Source: Saccharothrix sp. NRRL B-16348
GTDB taxonomy: Bacteria; Actinomycetota; Actinomycetes; Mycobacteriales; Pseudonocardiaceae
Assembly: GCF_001280085.1 (NCBI RefSeq)
Contig: NZ_LGED01000200.1
Location: forward strand, 62,001 to 126,000
Direction: 5' to 3'
DNA length: 64,000 nucleotides
The translations under genes and the position numbers were made by a program. Numbering within the stretch: the first letter of the stretch is position 1; each line of letters opens with the position of its first letter. Of this stretch, positions 48,646-57,398 are shown in pieces. A model generated the notes under the pieces. The model worked only from the letters and a program-made list of their open reading frames with translations, ran no database searches and was not told the origin of the DNA.

Positions 48646-49791
48646 GTGCGCCGGACGCTGTTCGAACCCGACCACGAAGCGTTTCGCGAGACCGCGCGGG
48701 AGTTCTGCGACCGCACCCTCACCCCGAACTACGAGCGGTTCGTCGAGCAGCGCCACATCGACCGCGACGTGTGGCTCGAAGCGGGCAAGCAGGGCCTGCT
48801 CGGCCTGGAGGTCCCCGAGGAGCACGGCGGCAGCGGCGCGAACGACTACCGGTTCAACGCCGTGCTCGGCGAGGAGCTGTCCAAGGTCAGCGCCGGCATG
48901 GCCTCCTGCCTCGGCATCCACGGCGACGTCGTCGCCCCCTACCTGGTCGACCTGTGCACCGAGGAGCAGAAGCAGCGCTGGCTGCCGAGGTTCTGCTCGG
49001 GCGAGCTGACGACCGGCATCGGCATGACCGAGCCCTCCGGCGGCTCCGACCTGGCCGCGCTCAAGAGCAACGCCGTGCGCGACGGCAGCGACTGGATCCT
49101 CAACGGCTCCAAGACGTTCATCACCAACGGCTTCTCCGCCGACATGATCGTGGTCGCCGCGCGCACCAGCCCGGAGAAGAAGGCCAGGGGCATCACCCTG
49201 TTCGCCGTCGAGACCGGCATGAAGGGCTTCGAGCGCGGCCGCAAGCTGGACAAGGTGGGCCAGCCCGAGTCCGACACCGCCGAGCTGTTCTTCGAGGACG
49301 TCCGCGTGCCGGCCGAGAACGTCATCGGCGAGGTCGACCAGGGCTTCATCTACATGATGGAACGCCTGCCGCAGGAACGGCTCGGCGGCGCGATTTCCAA
49401 CCTGGCCCACGCCAAGCAGATCCTGCTGGAGACGATCTCGTACACCAAGGAGCGCAAGGCGTTCGGCCAGGCCATCGGCTCGTTCCAGCACAACAAGTTC
49501 ACCCTCGCCGAGCTGGTCACCAAGATCGACGTGACGCAGGCGTTCCTGGACCAGTGCACCGACGCGCACACCCGCCGCGAGCTGACCGCCGTGGACGCGG
49601 CGAAGGCCAAGTGGTGGAGCGCGGACGTGCAGAACGACGTCATCGACGCGTGCGTGCAGCTGCACGGCGGCTACGGCTACATGACCGAGTACCGCGTGGC
49701 CCGCGCCTGGATGGACGCCCGGGTGACCCGGATCTGGGCCGGCTCCAACGAGATCATGAAGGAACTCATCGGCCGCGACCTCGGCCTCTAG
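48646..49791 (+). CDS. Acyl-CoA dehydrogenase
   Basis: 381 residues from the GTG at 48646, 7 bp after GGAGGA; the ATG at 48631 overlaps that SD and is disfavoured. FAD-dependent ACAD: ELTTGIGMTEPSGGSDLAALKS, NGSKTFITNGFSADMIVVAART, AFGQAIGSFQHNKFTLAEL, and the C-terminal CVQLHGGYGYMTEYRVARAWMDARV with IWAGSNEIMKELIGR; the catalytic Glu is expected within AGSNEIM. Family reaction: alpha,beta-dehydrogenation of an acyl-CoA passing electrons to ETF. It is the first gene of an operon with thiolase and SDR. Confidence 0.93.
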   Translation: MRRTLFEPDHEAFRETAREFCDRTLTPNYERFVEQRHIDRDVWLEAGKQGLLGLEVPEEHGGSGANDYRFNAVLGEELSKVSAGMASCLGIHGDVVAPYLVDLCTEEQKQRWLPRFCSGELTTGIGMTEPSGGSDLAALKSNAVRDGSDWILNGSKTFITNGFSADMIVVAARTSPEKKARGITLFAVETGMKGFERGRKLDKVGQPESDTAELFFEDVRVPAENVIGEVDQGFIYMMERLPQERLGGAISNLAHAKQILLETISYTKERKAFGQAIGSFQHNKFTLAELVTKIDVTQAFLDQCTDAHTRRELTAVDAAKAKWWSADVQNDVIDACVQLHGGYGYMTEYRVARAWMDARVTRIWAGSNEIMKELIGRDLGL

Positions 49792-49808
49792 ACCCAGGAG
49801 AACCCGCC

Positions 49809-51011
49809 ATGCCCGAGGCTGTCATCGTCGCCACCTCGCGTTCCCCGATCGGTCGGGCGCGCAAGGGCTCCCTGGTCGACCTGCGCCCCGACGACCTGGC
49901 CGCGCAGATCGTCGCCGCCGCGTTGGACCAGGTCCCGGAGCTGGACCGCGCGGACATCACCGACCTGCACCTGGGCTGTGCCGAGCCGCAGGACGAGCAC
50001 GGCCAGAACGTGGCCCGCCGCATCGCCGTCCAGCTCGGCCTCGACACCCTGCCCGGCACCACGGTCAACCGGTTCTGCGCGTCGTCGGTGCAGACCGCCC
50101 GCATGGCCTTCCACGCCATCAAGGCGGGCGAGGGCCACGCGTTCATCAGCGCGGGCGTGGAGTGCGTCTCCCGCTACCGGCACGACGACCCGCACTTCAA
50201 CCCGCTGTTCGACGCCGCACGCGAACGCACCCAGCGCACCGCCGAGACCAACGAGCCGTGGCACGACCCGCGCGCGGACGGCGAGCTGCCGGACTACTAC
50301 ATCGCGATGGGCCAGACCGCCGAGAACGTCGCCACCACGCTCGGCATCAGCCGCCGCGACCAGGACGAGTTCGGCGTCCGCTCGCACAACCTCGCCGAGA
50401 AGGCCATCGCGGACGGCTTCTTCGCCCGCGAGATCACCCCGGTCACCCTCCCCGACGGCACCGTCGTCGCCACCGACGACGGCCCGCGCAAGAACGTCAC
50501 CTACGACGCCGTGTCGGCGCTCAACCCGTCGTTCCGTCCACAAGGGACCGTCACGCCCGGCAACTGCTGCCCCCTCAACGACGGCGCGGCGGCCGTCGTC
50601 ATCATGAGCGACACCAAGGCGAAGGAACTGGGCCTGCCCCCGTTGGCGCGCATCGTGTCCACGGGCGTGTCCGGCCTGTCGCCGGAGATCATGGGCCTCG
50701 GCCCGGTCGACGCCACCAAGCAGGCGCTCGCGCACGCGAACCTGACCATCGGCGACATCGACCTGGTCGAGATCAACGAGGCGTTCGCGGTGCAGGTGCT
50801 GGGCAGCCAGCGCGCGCTCGGCATCGACATGGACAAGCTGAACGTGCACGGCGGCGCGATCGCGCTGGGTCACCCGTTCGGCTCCACCGGCGCCCGCATC
50901 ATGACCACCTTGATCAACGGGATGCGCAGCCGTGACGCGCGGTTCGGGCTGGAGACGATGTGCGTCGGCGGCGGTCAGGGCATGGCGATCATCCTGGAGA
51001 GGTTGAGCTGA
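49809..51011 (+). CDS. Acetyl-CoA C-acyltransferase (thiolase)
   Basis: 400 residues, ATG start with AGGAGA upstream. Thiolase features: nucleophilic Cys in VNRFCASSVQTARMAFHAI near residue 90, ISAGVECVSRY, NEAFAVQVLG, HGGAIALGHPFGSTGARI (His) and the second Cys in ETMCVGGGQGMAIILER. It would cleave 3-ketoacyl-CoA to acetyl-CoA and a shortened acyl-CoA. It is 17 bp after the acyl-CoA dehydrogenase and directly before the SDR gene. Confidence 0.94.
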   Translation: MPEAVIVATSRSPIGRARKGSLVDLRPDDLAAQIVAAALDQVPELDRADITDLHLGCAEPQDEHGQNVARRIAVQLGLDTLPGTTVNRFCASSVQTARMAFHAIKAGEGHAFISAGVECVSRYRHDDPHFNPLFDAARERTQRTAETNEPWHDPRADGELPDYYIAMGQTAENVATTLGISRRDQDEFGVRSHNLAEKAIADGFFAREITPVTLPDGTVVATDDGPRKNVTYDAVSALNPSFRPQGTVTPGNCCPLNDGAAAVVIMSDTKAKELGLPPLARIVSTGVSGLSPEIMGLGPVDATKQALAHANLTIGDIDLVEINEAFAVQVLGSQRALGIDMDKLNVHGGAIALGHPFGSTGARIMTTLINGMRSRDARFGLETMCVGGGQGMAIILERLS

Positions 51012-51773
51012 ATGGGAATCCTGGACAAGTTCCGGCTGGACGGGCAGGTCGCGATCGTCACCGGCGCGTCCTCGGGCCTGGGTGTGGCGTTCGCCAAGGG
51101 CCTGGCCGAGGCGGGCGCGGACGTCGTGCTCGCCGCCCGGCGGGTGGACCGGCTCAAGGACACCGCGCAACTGGTGGAGGACGCCGGTCGGCGCGCGCTC
51201 GTCGTGCAGGCGGACGTGGCGCAGCCGGACGACTGCCGTGAGGTGGCCCGCGCGGCGGCGGAGTTCGGCCCGGTGCACGTGCTGGTGAACAACGCCGGGG
51301 TCGCGTCGGCGGTGCCCGCGTCCCGGGAGACGCCCGAGCAGTTCCTCGGCGTCATGGACGTCAACCTCAACGGCGCGTACTGGATGGCGCAGGCGGCGGC
51401 GGCCGTGATGGCGAACGGCGGCTCGATCGTCAACGTCTCCAGCGTGCTCGGCCTGGTCTCCGGCGGCCTGCCGCAGGCGGCGTACTCGGCGTCGAAGGCC
51501 GGTCTGCTCGGCCTGACCCGGGACCTGGCGCAGCAGTGGACCGGCCGCAAGGGCATCCGGGTCAACGCGCTCGCGCCGGGCTACTTCGCCTCCGAGATGA
51601 CCGACCAGTACCCCGAGGGCTACCTCGAAGGGCACATCTCTCGGCTGCCGATGGGCCGCGTCGGCGACCCGGAGGAACTGGCCGCGGCCGTCGTGTTCCT
51701 CGCGTCGGCGGCGGGCGGCTACACCACCGGCGCCACGTTCGTGGTCGACGGCGGCGTGACGCTCGGCGGGTGA
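51012..51773 (+). CDS. SDR family oxidoreductase of the beta-oxidation operon
   Basis: 253 residues, ATG start immediately after the thiolase stop (TGAATG). SDR motifs: VAIVTGASSGLGVAFAKGLA, NNAGVASAVPASRE, VNVSSVLGLVSGG, YSASKAGLLGL, and PGYFASEMTDQYPEG. The context suggests a 3-hydroxyacyl-CoA dehydrogenase step between dehydrogenase and thiolase; a hydratase is not in this operon but a MaoC gene lies in the co-regulated unit at 56938. Confidence 0.9.
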   Translation: MGILDKFRLDGQVAIVTGASSGLGVAFAKGLAEAGADVVLAARRVDRLKDTAQLVEDAGRRALVVQADVAQPDDCREVARAAAEFGPVHVLVNNAGVASAVPASRETPEQFLGVMDVNLNGAYWMAQAAAAVMANGGSIVNVSSVLGLVSGGLPQAAYSASKAGLLGLTRDLAQQWTGRKGIRVNALAPGYFASEMTDQYPEGYLEGHISRLPMGRVGDPEELAAAVVFLASAAGGYTTGATFVVDGGVTLGG

Positions 51774-51855
51774 TTCCCCGACTTGTGACACATCGGGGCG
51801 GCACGGCGATCTAGCCTGGTGCCAGGTGAGATCGCCGTACCGCCCGGGGGAGTCC

Positions 51856-53040
51856 GTGGTCGTGAAGAGCTCGACCGAAGAGCCCGCATTAGTCATCCTC
51901 GACCCGCCGAGATCGGTGTTCCGGCGCAAGCGCTTCCTGCTGCCGTTCGGCATATCGGCGGGCATCGCGCTCGTCGGCGCCTTCGTGCTGTTCGCCAACG
52001 GCGTCGCGGCGCTGCCGTTCCAGGGCATCACGATCGTCCGGGCCATGATGGCCTCCAAGGTCGAGTTCTTCTCCGACAACGAGGTCCGTCGCATCCTGAT
52101 GGCCAACGGCATCCAGGTGCACCTGACCGACTCCGGCGGCTCGCAGGAGATACCCAGGACCGAAGAGGCCGCGGCCTACGACTTCGTCATGCCCTCGGGC
52201 CAGGTGACGGCCCGGCAGATCCACGACAAGGTGGGCGGCACGCCGTTCTACCCCTTCACCACGCCGCTGGTCATCGCCGCGTTCCGCGACTACGCGGAAG
52301 CGCTGGACGGCCAGGACGTGGCGGACCCGCAGCCGGGGAAGGACAAGCTCTACTACACGCTGAAGATGCCCGAGTTCGTCGGCCTCACCCTGGACGGCGC
52401 GACCTGGAACGAGCTCCCGGGCGGTGACCTGACGAACGCCAACCGGATCATCGCCCAGTCGCCGGACCCGTGCCGGGCGTACTCGGGCGCCGCCTACCTC
52501 GCGCTGGTCGCGTTCGCCGCCAACAACCGGAACGTGCCGACCGCGGCCGACGCCAAGGCGGTCGGCGCGCGGATCAAGCCGCTGTTCGAGGTCGAGGGCC
52601 AGTTCGGCGCGGGCATCGGCCGCACGTTCTTCGGGCCGGACGGGCGCACGTTCGCCCCCGTGGGCGTCATCTACGAACACCAGTACCTGGCGTACCAGAT
52701 TCGCACCAAGGAGCGGACCGGGGCGGTCGACCCCGACCGGGTGCTGCTCTACCCCGACGCCCACCACCACGCGGAGCCGTGGCTGATCGCGTTCAGCGAG
52801 GCGGGGGAGAAGGTCGGCCGGCTGTTGCAGGAGAACACCGACCTGCAGCGGCGCGCGTTGGAGCTCGGCTTCCGCCTCGGCCGGGCGGGCAGCGCCTCGG
52901 TGGGCACCGTGCTGACCGAACGCGGTATCGACGTGCCGGACCCGGGCGCGGGCGACACGGAGGCGTTCCTGCCCAAGTCCGAGGACCTGACGACGATGAT
53001 CGCGGAGGTCAGCCGCTGCCCGGGTGGGGTGCCGCTGTGA
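51856..53040 (+). CDS. Membrane-anchored binding-protein-like protein (first gene of surface operon)
   Basis: 394 residues from the GTG at 51856 (alternatives 51826, 51862) near GGGGGAG. One transmembrane helix (about 29-52: LLPFGISAGIALVGAFVLF) anchors a large extracytoplasmic domain. It begins with solute-binding-like features (VEFFSDNEVRRILMANGIQV, DSGGSQEIPRTEE) and continues with WNELPGGDLTNANRIIAQSP and IGRTFFGPDGRTF. This resembles a type-2 periplasmic-binding fold, but there is no transporter gene beside it. Overlaps the next gene by 4 bp. Confidence 0.7.
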   Translation: MVVKSSTEEPALVILDPPRSVFRRKRFLLPFGISAGIALVGAFVLFANGVAALPFQGITIVRAMMASKVEFFSDNEVRRILMANGIQVHLTDSGGSQEIPRTEEAAAYDFVMPSGQVTARQIHDKVGGTPFYPFTTPLVIAAFRDYAEALDGQDVADPQPGKDKLYYTLKMPEFVGLTLDGATWNELPGGDLTNANRIIAQSPDPCRAYSGAAYLALVAFAANNRNVPTAADAKAVGARIKPLFEVEGQFGAGIGRTFFGPDGRTFAPVGVIYEHQYLAYQIRTKERTGAVDPDRVLLYPDAHHHAEPWLIAFSEAGEKVGRLLQENTDLQRRALELGFRLGRAGSASVGTVLTERGIDVPDPGAGDTEAFLPKSEDLTTMIAEVSRCPGGVPL

Positions 53041-54503
53041 AGGCCGCCCTGGCCGCGTCGCTGGTGGTCTCGGCGGTCCTGTCCGGGTGCACGCCCGGCA
53101 CGCCCGAACCGGTCGCGTTGACCGTGCTGGCCAGTTCGGAGCTGGCGGACCTCGCGCCCGTGCTGGACGACCTGCGCCGTGACACCGGGGTGGAGCTGAA
53201 GCTCGACCGGCGAGGCACGGTGCGGGCGAGCGACGACCTGGTCGCGGGCGTGGACCACGACCTGGCCTGGCTGTCCACGAACCGGTACCTGAGGCTGAAG
53301 GCCGCGGACCTGCCGCTGTCCACCAGCACGATGCTCTCGCCGCTGGTGCTCGGCGTGCAGGCGGGCAAGGCGGACGCGCTGCGGGACGCGTCGTGGGCCG
53401 ACGTGGCGAGCCGTGCGGCGGCGGGTGAGTTGCGGTTCGGGATGGCCGACCCGAGGGTGTCCGGCAGCGGGATGGCGGCGTTGATCGGGGTGGCGACGGC
53501 CGCCGCCGGCACCGGTGCGGCGCTGCGGGCCGAGGACGTCACCTGCGACAAGCTCCAGGGTTTCCTCACCGGACGGGTGTTCGGCGCGCCCGGCGCGGCG
53601 GAGGTCGGTGACGAGTACGTGAAGCGGCAGGACGAGGTGGACGCCGTCGTCGCGTACGAGTCGACGGTGCTGTCGCTGAACGCGTCCGGGCAGCTGCGGG
53701 AGCCGTTGGAGGTCGTGTACCCGAGGGACGGCATCGTGCTGTCCGACTACCCGTTGATGCTGCTCAAGCCGGACAAGCGGGCCGCGTACGACCGGGTGGT
53801 GGCGTGGCTGCGCTCGCCGTCGGCTCAGCGGGTGATCATGGAACGCACGTTCCGCCGACCGTTCGACCCGCAGGTGGAGCGCACGGAGAAGCTGCGTGAG
53901 CCGATCGGCACCGCGCTGTACTTCCCGGGCACGCAGGAGGTTGTGGACACCCTGCTCGCCGCCTACGACCGGGCCGGTCAAGCGGGCCGGGTGGTGTTCG
54001 TGCTCGACCACTCCACGTCCATGGCGGGCGCGCGGATCGCCGGGCTGCGCGAGGCGTTCGCGACGTTGAGCCGGGCGGGCGGGTTCGACCGGTTCCGGGT
54101 GGGGGAGACGGTCGTGCTGGTGCGGTTCGCGGGCACGGTGCTGGAGGAGCGCTCCGTCGTCATCGGGAGTGCCGCGGACCTGGAAGGGCTGGCGACCGCC
54201 TTGACGACGGCGGAGCTGTCGGACAGCGGAACCGCGATCTGGTCGGCGCTGGACCACGCCTACCGGGTCGTCGGCGACGGCACGGTGGTGCTGATGACCG
54301 ACGGCGAGAACAACGCGGGGATGAGCGCGGACGAGTTCCTGACCGCGTGGCCGGACCCGCCGGCGCGCACGTACGCGATCCGGTTCGGCGAGGCCGACCC
54401 GGTGGAACTGGACCGGGTGGCGCGGGCGACGGGCGGGCGCGTGGTGGACGCCGGCTCGGGATCGCTGCTGGAGGCGGTGAAGGAGATCCGTGGCTGTCGA
54501 TAG
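53037..54503 (+). CDS. Lipoprotein with substrate-binding and VWA domains
   Basis: 488 residues, GTG start in a GTGA overlap with the previous stop. Lipobox VVSAVLSGC makes it a predicted lipoprotein. Residues about 25-290 resemble an extracellular binding protein (VALTVLASSELADLAPVLDD, FGMADPRVSGSGMAALIG, VVAYESTVLSLN, GIVLSDYPLMLL). Residues about 315-480 are a VWA domain with an intact MIDAS: VVFVLDHSTSMAGARI (DxSxS), SGTAIWSALDHA (Thr) and VVLMTDGENNAG (Asp). The binding and VWA halves suggest an adhesion or assembly function on the cell surface. Confidence 0.85.
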   Translation: MKAALAASLVVSAVLSGCTPGTPEPVALTVLASSELADLAPVLDDLRRDTGVELKLDRRGTVRASDDLVAGVDHDLAWLSTNRYLRLKAADLPLSTSTMLSPLVLGVQAGKADALRDASWADVASRAAAGELRFGMADPRVSGSGMAALIGVATAAAGTGAALRAEDVTCDKLQGFLTGRVFGAPGAAEVGDEYVKRQDEVDAVVAYESTVLSLNASGQLREPLEVVYPRDGIVLSDYPLMLLKPDKRAAYDRVVAWLRSPSAQRVIMERTFRRPFDPQVERTEKLREPIGTALYFPGTQEVVDTLLAAYDRAGQAGRVVFVLDHSTSMAGARIAGLREAFATLSRAGGFDRFRVGETVVLVRFAGTVLEERSVVIGSAADLEGLATALTTAELSDSGTAIWSALDHAYRVVGDGTVVLMTDGENNAGMSADEFLTAWPDPPARTYAIRFGEADPVELDRVARATGGRVVDAGSGSLLEAVKEIRGCR

Positions 54504-55257
54504 AACGCTGTGGTGGTCGGTGTGGTGGCCGTGGGCGGTGCTGTGGATCGTGACCGCGCTGGCGATCGTCGTGGCCGTCGGCGTCGGTCTGTGGGCGTGG
54601 CGGGCGCGGCACCGGTTCACGCCGTCGCGCGAGGTGCCCGGGTTGACGATCTACCTGCACGAGAAGTCCGTGATGGACCTCTACCAGGTCGGCCGGTACG
54701 GCGACGCGATGACCAAGGAGGTCGTGGACCGGGTCGGCGTCACCAAGGACGGCAAGATCGCGTTGAAGGGCCTCGACCTGGGGGTGGAGGGCGTGCGGAC
54801 GTCCGGCCGCGAGGTGGTGAAGACCTACATCGAGCAGTACGAGCCGATCGCGGTCGTCGGCGTGCTGCTGGACGCGCTGGAGGCGGCGGCCGGTGTCGTG
54901 CACGTCGACCTGCGCGACCTGTCCGTGCTGCGGAACACGGCGTTGGAGCAGCACCTGGAGCAGCACTCGGGGACGCCCGACGTCGTGCGGCTGCGGCGGA
55001 TCGACTCGTACGTGTCGGTGAAGGGCGTGTTCCGGGTGGCGTCCGACGGCGACGGCACGACGGTGTTCCTGGCGCCGTTCGGCGACCCGGACGACCCCGA
55101 GGCCGGGCCGCAGGTGCGGGTCGAGTGCTACAACGCGGGGCTGCGCGACGACGTGGTGCCCGAAGGCGGCTTCCAGGCGCGGTGCCTCGGCAAGGTGCAG
55201 GCGTGGAAGGCGGACGACCGGCAGCTGGTCATCCGGCCGATCGCGATGTTCCAGTGA
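54490..55257 (+). CDS. Single-TM membrane protein, third gene of surface operon
   Basis: 255 residues, GTG start overlapping the VWA gene by 14 bp. A Trp-rich start (LWWSVWWPWAVLWIVTALAI) contains one transmembrane helix (about 10-37), followed by a soluble domain of about 215 residues: TIYLHEKSVMDLYQVGRYGD, a long helical segment, and a beta-rich end (VSVKGVFRVASDGDGTTVFL). I recognise no family. Overlap with the VWA gene implies a coupled function. Confidence 0.75.
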   Translation: MAVDRTLWWSVWWPWAVLWIVTALAIVVAVGVGLWAWRARHRFTPSREVPGLTIYLHEKSVMDLYQVGRYGDAMTKEVVDRVGVTKDGKIALKGLDLGVEGVRTSGREVVKTYIEQYEPIAVVGVLLDALEAAAGVVHVDLRDLSVLRNTALEQHLEQHSGTPDVVRLRRIDSYVSVKGVFRVASDGDGTTVFLAPFGDPDDPEAGPQVRVECYNAGLRDDVVPEGGFQARCLGKVQAWKADDRQLVIRPIAMFQ

Positions 55258-55279
55258 GGGGGCGTGCGATGCTTGCCCC

Positions 55280-55867
55280 ATGGCATCGGTACCGGAGCGG
55301 CTGATCGACGCCGCGACGCGGTTGTTCGCCGCCAAGGGCTTCGACCGGGTCGCGGTGCAGGACATCGTGGACCTGGCGGGGGTCACCAAGGGCGCGATGT
55401 ACCACTACTTCGGGTCCAAGGACGATCTGCTGCACGAGATCTACGGCAGCCTGCTGCGGATGCAGACGGAGCGGCTGGAGCACTTCGCCGCCGGGTCCGC
55501 GCCGGTGGCCGAGCGGCTGCACGCGGCGGCGGTCGACGTCGTGGTCACGTCGGTGGACAACTTCGACCAGGCGCGCGTGTACTTCCGGTCGGCCGACCAC
55601 CTGGCCGAGGACAAGCGGCGGGAGATGCGGGCGGAACGGCGGCGCTACCACGAGCGGTTCCGGTCGCTGGTGGAGGAAGGGCAGGCCACCGGCGTGTTCC
55701 GCACGGACGTGCCCGCGGACCTGACCGTGCACTACTTCTTCGGCACCGTGCACCACCTCGGCCAGTGGTACAGCGCGGACGGGCCGTTGTCGGCGAAGCA
55801 GGTCGGTCGGCACTTCGCGGACCTGCTGCTCGCGTCGTTGCGTCCCGTTCCGGAGGGTTCTTCGTGA
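55280..55867 (+). CDS. TetR/AcrR family regulator
   Basis: 195 residues, ATG start. HTH: RLIDAATRLFAAKGFDRVAVQDIVDLAGVTKGAMYHYFGSKDDLLHEIYG. The ligand domain contains DQARVYFRSADHLAEDKRREMRAERRRYHERF and a C-terminal HYFFGTVHHLGQWYS pattern, typical of fatty-acid or xenobiotic-responsive TetR proteins. Its stop overlaps the DinB gene by 4 bp. A candidate target is the CCGAC-TG-GTCGG palindrome at 58250-58267, unproven. Confidence 0.88.
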   Translation: MASVPERLIDAATRLFAAKGFDRVAVQDIVDLAGVTKGAMYHYFGSKDDLLHEIYGSLLRMQTERLEHFAAGSAPVAERLHAAAVDVVVTSVDNFDQARVYFRSADHLAEDKRREMRAERRRYHERFRSLVEEGQATGVFRTDVPADLTVHYFFGTVHHLGQWYSADGPLSAKQVGRHFADLLLASLRPVPEGSS

Positions 55868-56427
55868 AGTCGCACCTGCACCGCTACCTCCGGACGGCGC
55901 GCGAGGCGCTGCTGTGGAAGCTGGACGGCCTGTCGCCCTACGACGTGCGCCGCCCGCTCACGCCGACCGGCACGAACCTGCTGGGCCTGGTCAAGCACCT
56001 GGCCGCGATGGAGGTCGCCTACTTCGCCGACACGTTCGGCCGCCCGTTCGGCGAGCAGTTGGAGTGGATGGCCGAGGACGCCGAGCCCAACGCGGACATG
56101 TGGGCCACGGCCGACGAGTCCACCGAGGACATCGTCGGGCTCTACCGGCGGGCCTGCGACCACGCGGACGCGACGATCGACGCGCTGGACCTGGAGTCGG
56201 CCGGCGAGGTGCCGTGGTGGTCGCCGGAGCGGCGGAAGGTCACCCTGCACCTGATCCTGATCCACATGATCGCGGAGACCAACCGGCACGCGGGCCACGC
56301 CGACATCGTCCGCGAGCTGGTCGACGGCGCGGCCGGCCTGCGCGCGGACAACGACAACCTGCCCTCGGTGGACTGGCAGACCTACCACGCGAAGCTGGAG
56401 CGCACCGCCCGCGAGGCGCGGGACTGA
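55864..56427 (+). CDS. DinB family protein (DUF664-type)
   Basis: 187 residues, GTG start in a GTGA overlap. DinB/YfiT-like four-helix bundle: LRTAREALLWKLDGLSPYDVRRPLTPTGTNLLGLVKHLAAMEVAYF (first metal His in KHLAAME), and ILIHMIAETNRHAGHADIVREL (HxxxxxNRHAGH, further His). These residues bind a divalent metal in DinB/YfiT proteins; some members are thiol-dependent transferases (bacillithiol/mycothiol). Possibly a mycothiol-dependent enzyme in an actinomycete (inference). Confidence 0.87.
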   Translation: MKSHLHRYLRTAREALLWKLDGLSPYDVRRPLTPTGTNLLGLVKHLAAMEVAYFADTFGRPFGEQLEWMAEDAEPNADMWATADESTEDIVGLYRRACDHADATIDALDLESAGEVPWWSPERRKVTLHLILIHMIAETNRHAGHADIVRELVDGAAGLRADNDNLPSVDWQTYHAKLERTAREARD

Positions 56428-56491
56428 TCGTTCGCGCCACATCTCGGCGAAAGCGCACGTGGCGGCCGTCAGCGGCGGCTAGAGAGTCCCC

Positions 56492-56863
56492 ATGCAGATG
56501 TTCTTGCGCGCGGTCACGGCCCTGTCGGCCGTGGTGACCGCGGCCTGTGCCGTGATCGTGGCGGTCGTCGTGGTGTCGGGGAACGCGACCGTGCAGGTGG
56601 ACAACCTGCGGACGTTCGACCGCATGGAGCTGTCCTCCGAGGTGTTCGACCTGGGGCGCGCCCGCCACCCCGGCTGGCGGGTCAGCGGCTGGAGCGGCGG
56701 CCCGGACAACGCGCCCTGCCCGGGGTACGTGGCCATCAGGGAAGGCACGACGTTCACCTGCACGTTCGAGGACGAGGGCAAGAAGTGGACCGTGCGGGGG
56801 CACGTCAAGGACAGCTACGGCGGTGAGCTGGAGGTCGACGAGCCCCAACTCGTCACGTCCTGA
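56492..56863 (+). CDS. DUF4333-like exported or membrane-anchored protein
   Basis: 123 residues, ATG start. One N-terminal hydrophobic helix (about 6-29) then a small extracytoplasmic domain with two Cys (NAPCPGYVAI and TTFTCTFED), the spacing seen in DUF4333 domains, and an acidic beta-rich end (KWTVRGHVKDSYGGELEVDE). Function unknown. It is followed by a strong terminator. Confidence 0.65.
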   Translation: MQMFLRAVTALSAVVTAACAVIVAVVVVSGNATVQVDNLRTFDRMELSSEVFDLGRARHPGWRVSGWSGGPDNAPCPGYVAIREGTTFTCTFEDEGKKWTVRGHVKDSYGGELEVDEPQLVTS

Positions 56864-56876
56864 CCCGGACGAAGAC

Positions 56877-56915
56877 GACGGGCACGGCACTCGTCGGGGG
56901 AGTGCCGTGCCCGTC
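56877..56915. terminator. Bidirectional terminator
   Basis: Perfect 16-bp inverted repeat GACGGGCACGGCACTC / GAGTGCCGTGCCCGTC with a 7-nt loop GTCGGGG, 13 bp after the stop at 56863 and 22 bp before the stop of the convergent MaoC gene. Confidence 0.88.
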
Positions 56916-56937
56916 GGGTCTGTCGGTTCGTCGCAGG

Positions 56938-57396
56938 TCAGGCGGCCGGGACGAGCAGGACCACAGTCTCCGCCACGCACCCGGGCTTCGGGTTGCCCTC
57001 GATCTCGACGGTCACCTTCACCACCGCCTGCTTGCCCTGCGCCACGTCGGTGATCTCCGCCAGCTCGGCGCCCGCGCGCACCCGCGAGCCGACGGTCACC
57101 GGGCTCGGGAAGCGCACCTTGTTCAACCCGTAGTTCACGCCCATGGCCAGCCCCTGGACCGTGTAGATGTCCCGCACCAGCAACGGGATCAGGGACAGCG
57201 TCAGGTAGCCGTGCGCGACCGGCGCGCCGAACGGGCCCGCGGCGGCCTTCTCCAGGTCCACGTGGATCCACTGGTGGTCGCCGGTGGCGTCGGCGAACAG
57301 GTTGATCTCGGCCTGGGTGATCTCGTGCCACTCGCCGTGGCCGAGGTGCTCGCCCTTGGCGGCCGCCAGTTCCTCCAGATCAGCGAATACCCGCAT
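56938..57396 (-). CDS. MaoC family (R)-specific enoyl-CoA hydratase-like dehydratase
   Basis: 152 residues from the ATG at 57396, with AAGGA upstream and 2 bp after the SDR stop. Hot-dog hydratase 2 motif: FADATGDHQWIHVDLEKAAAGPFGAPVAHGYLTLSL (Asp/His catalytic pair and HGYLTL), and the MGVNYGLNKVRFPSPVTVGSRVRAGAEL overhang segment. It hydrates trans-2-enoyl-CoA to (R)-3-hydroxyacyl-CoA. It is cotranscribed with the SDR gene behind the CTAAGC operator, completing a beta-oxidation set with the 48.6-kb operon. Confidence 0.92.
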   Translation of the reverse strand: MRVFADLEELAAAKGEHLGHGEWHEITQAEINLFADATGDHQWIHVDLEKAAAGPFGAPVAHGYLTLSLIPLLVRDIYTVQGLAMGVNYGLNKVRFPSPVTVGSRVRAGAELAEITDVAQGKQAVVKVTVEIEGNPKPGCVAETVVLLVPAA

Positions 57397-57398
57397 CG

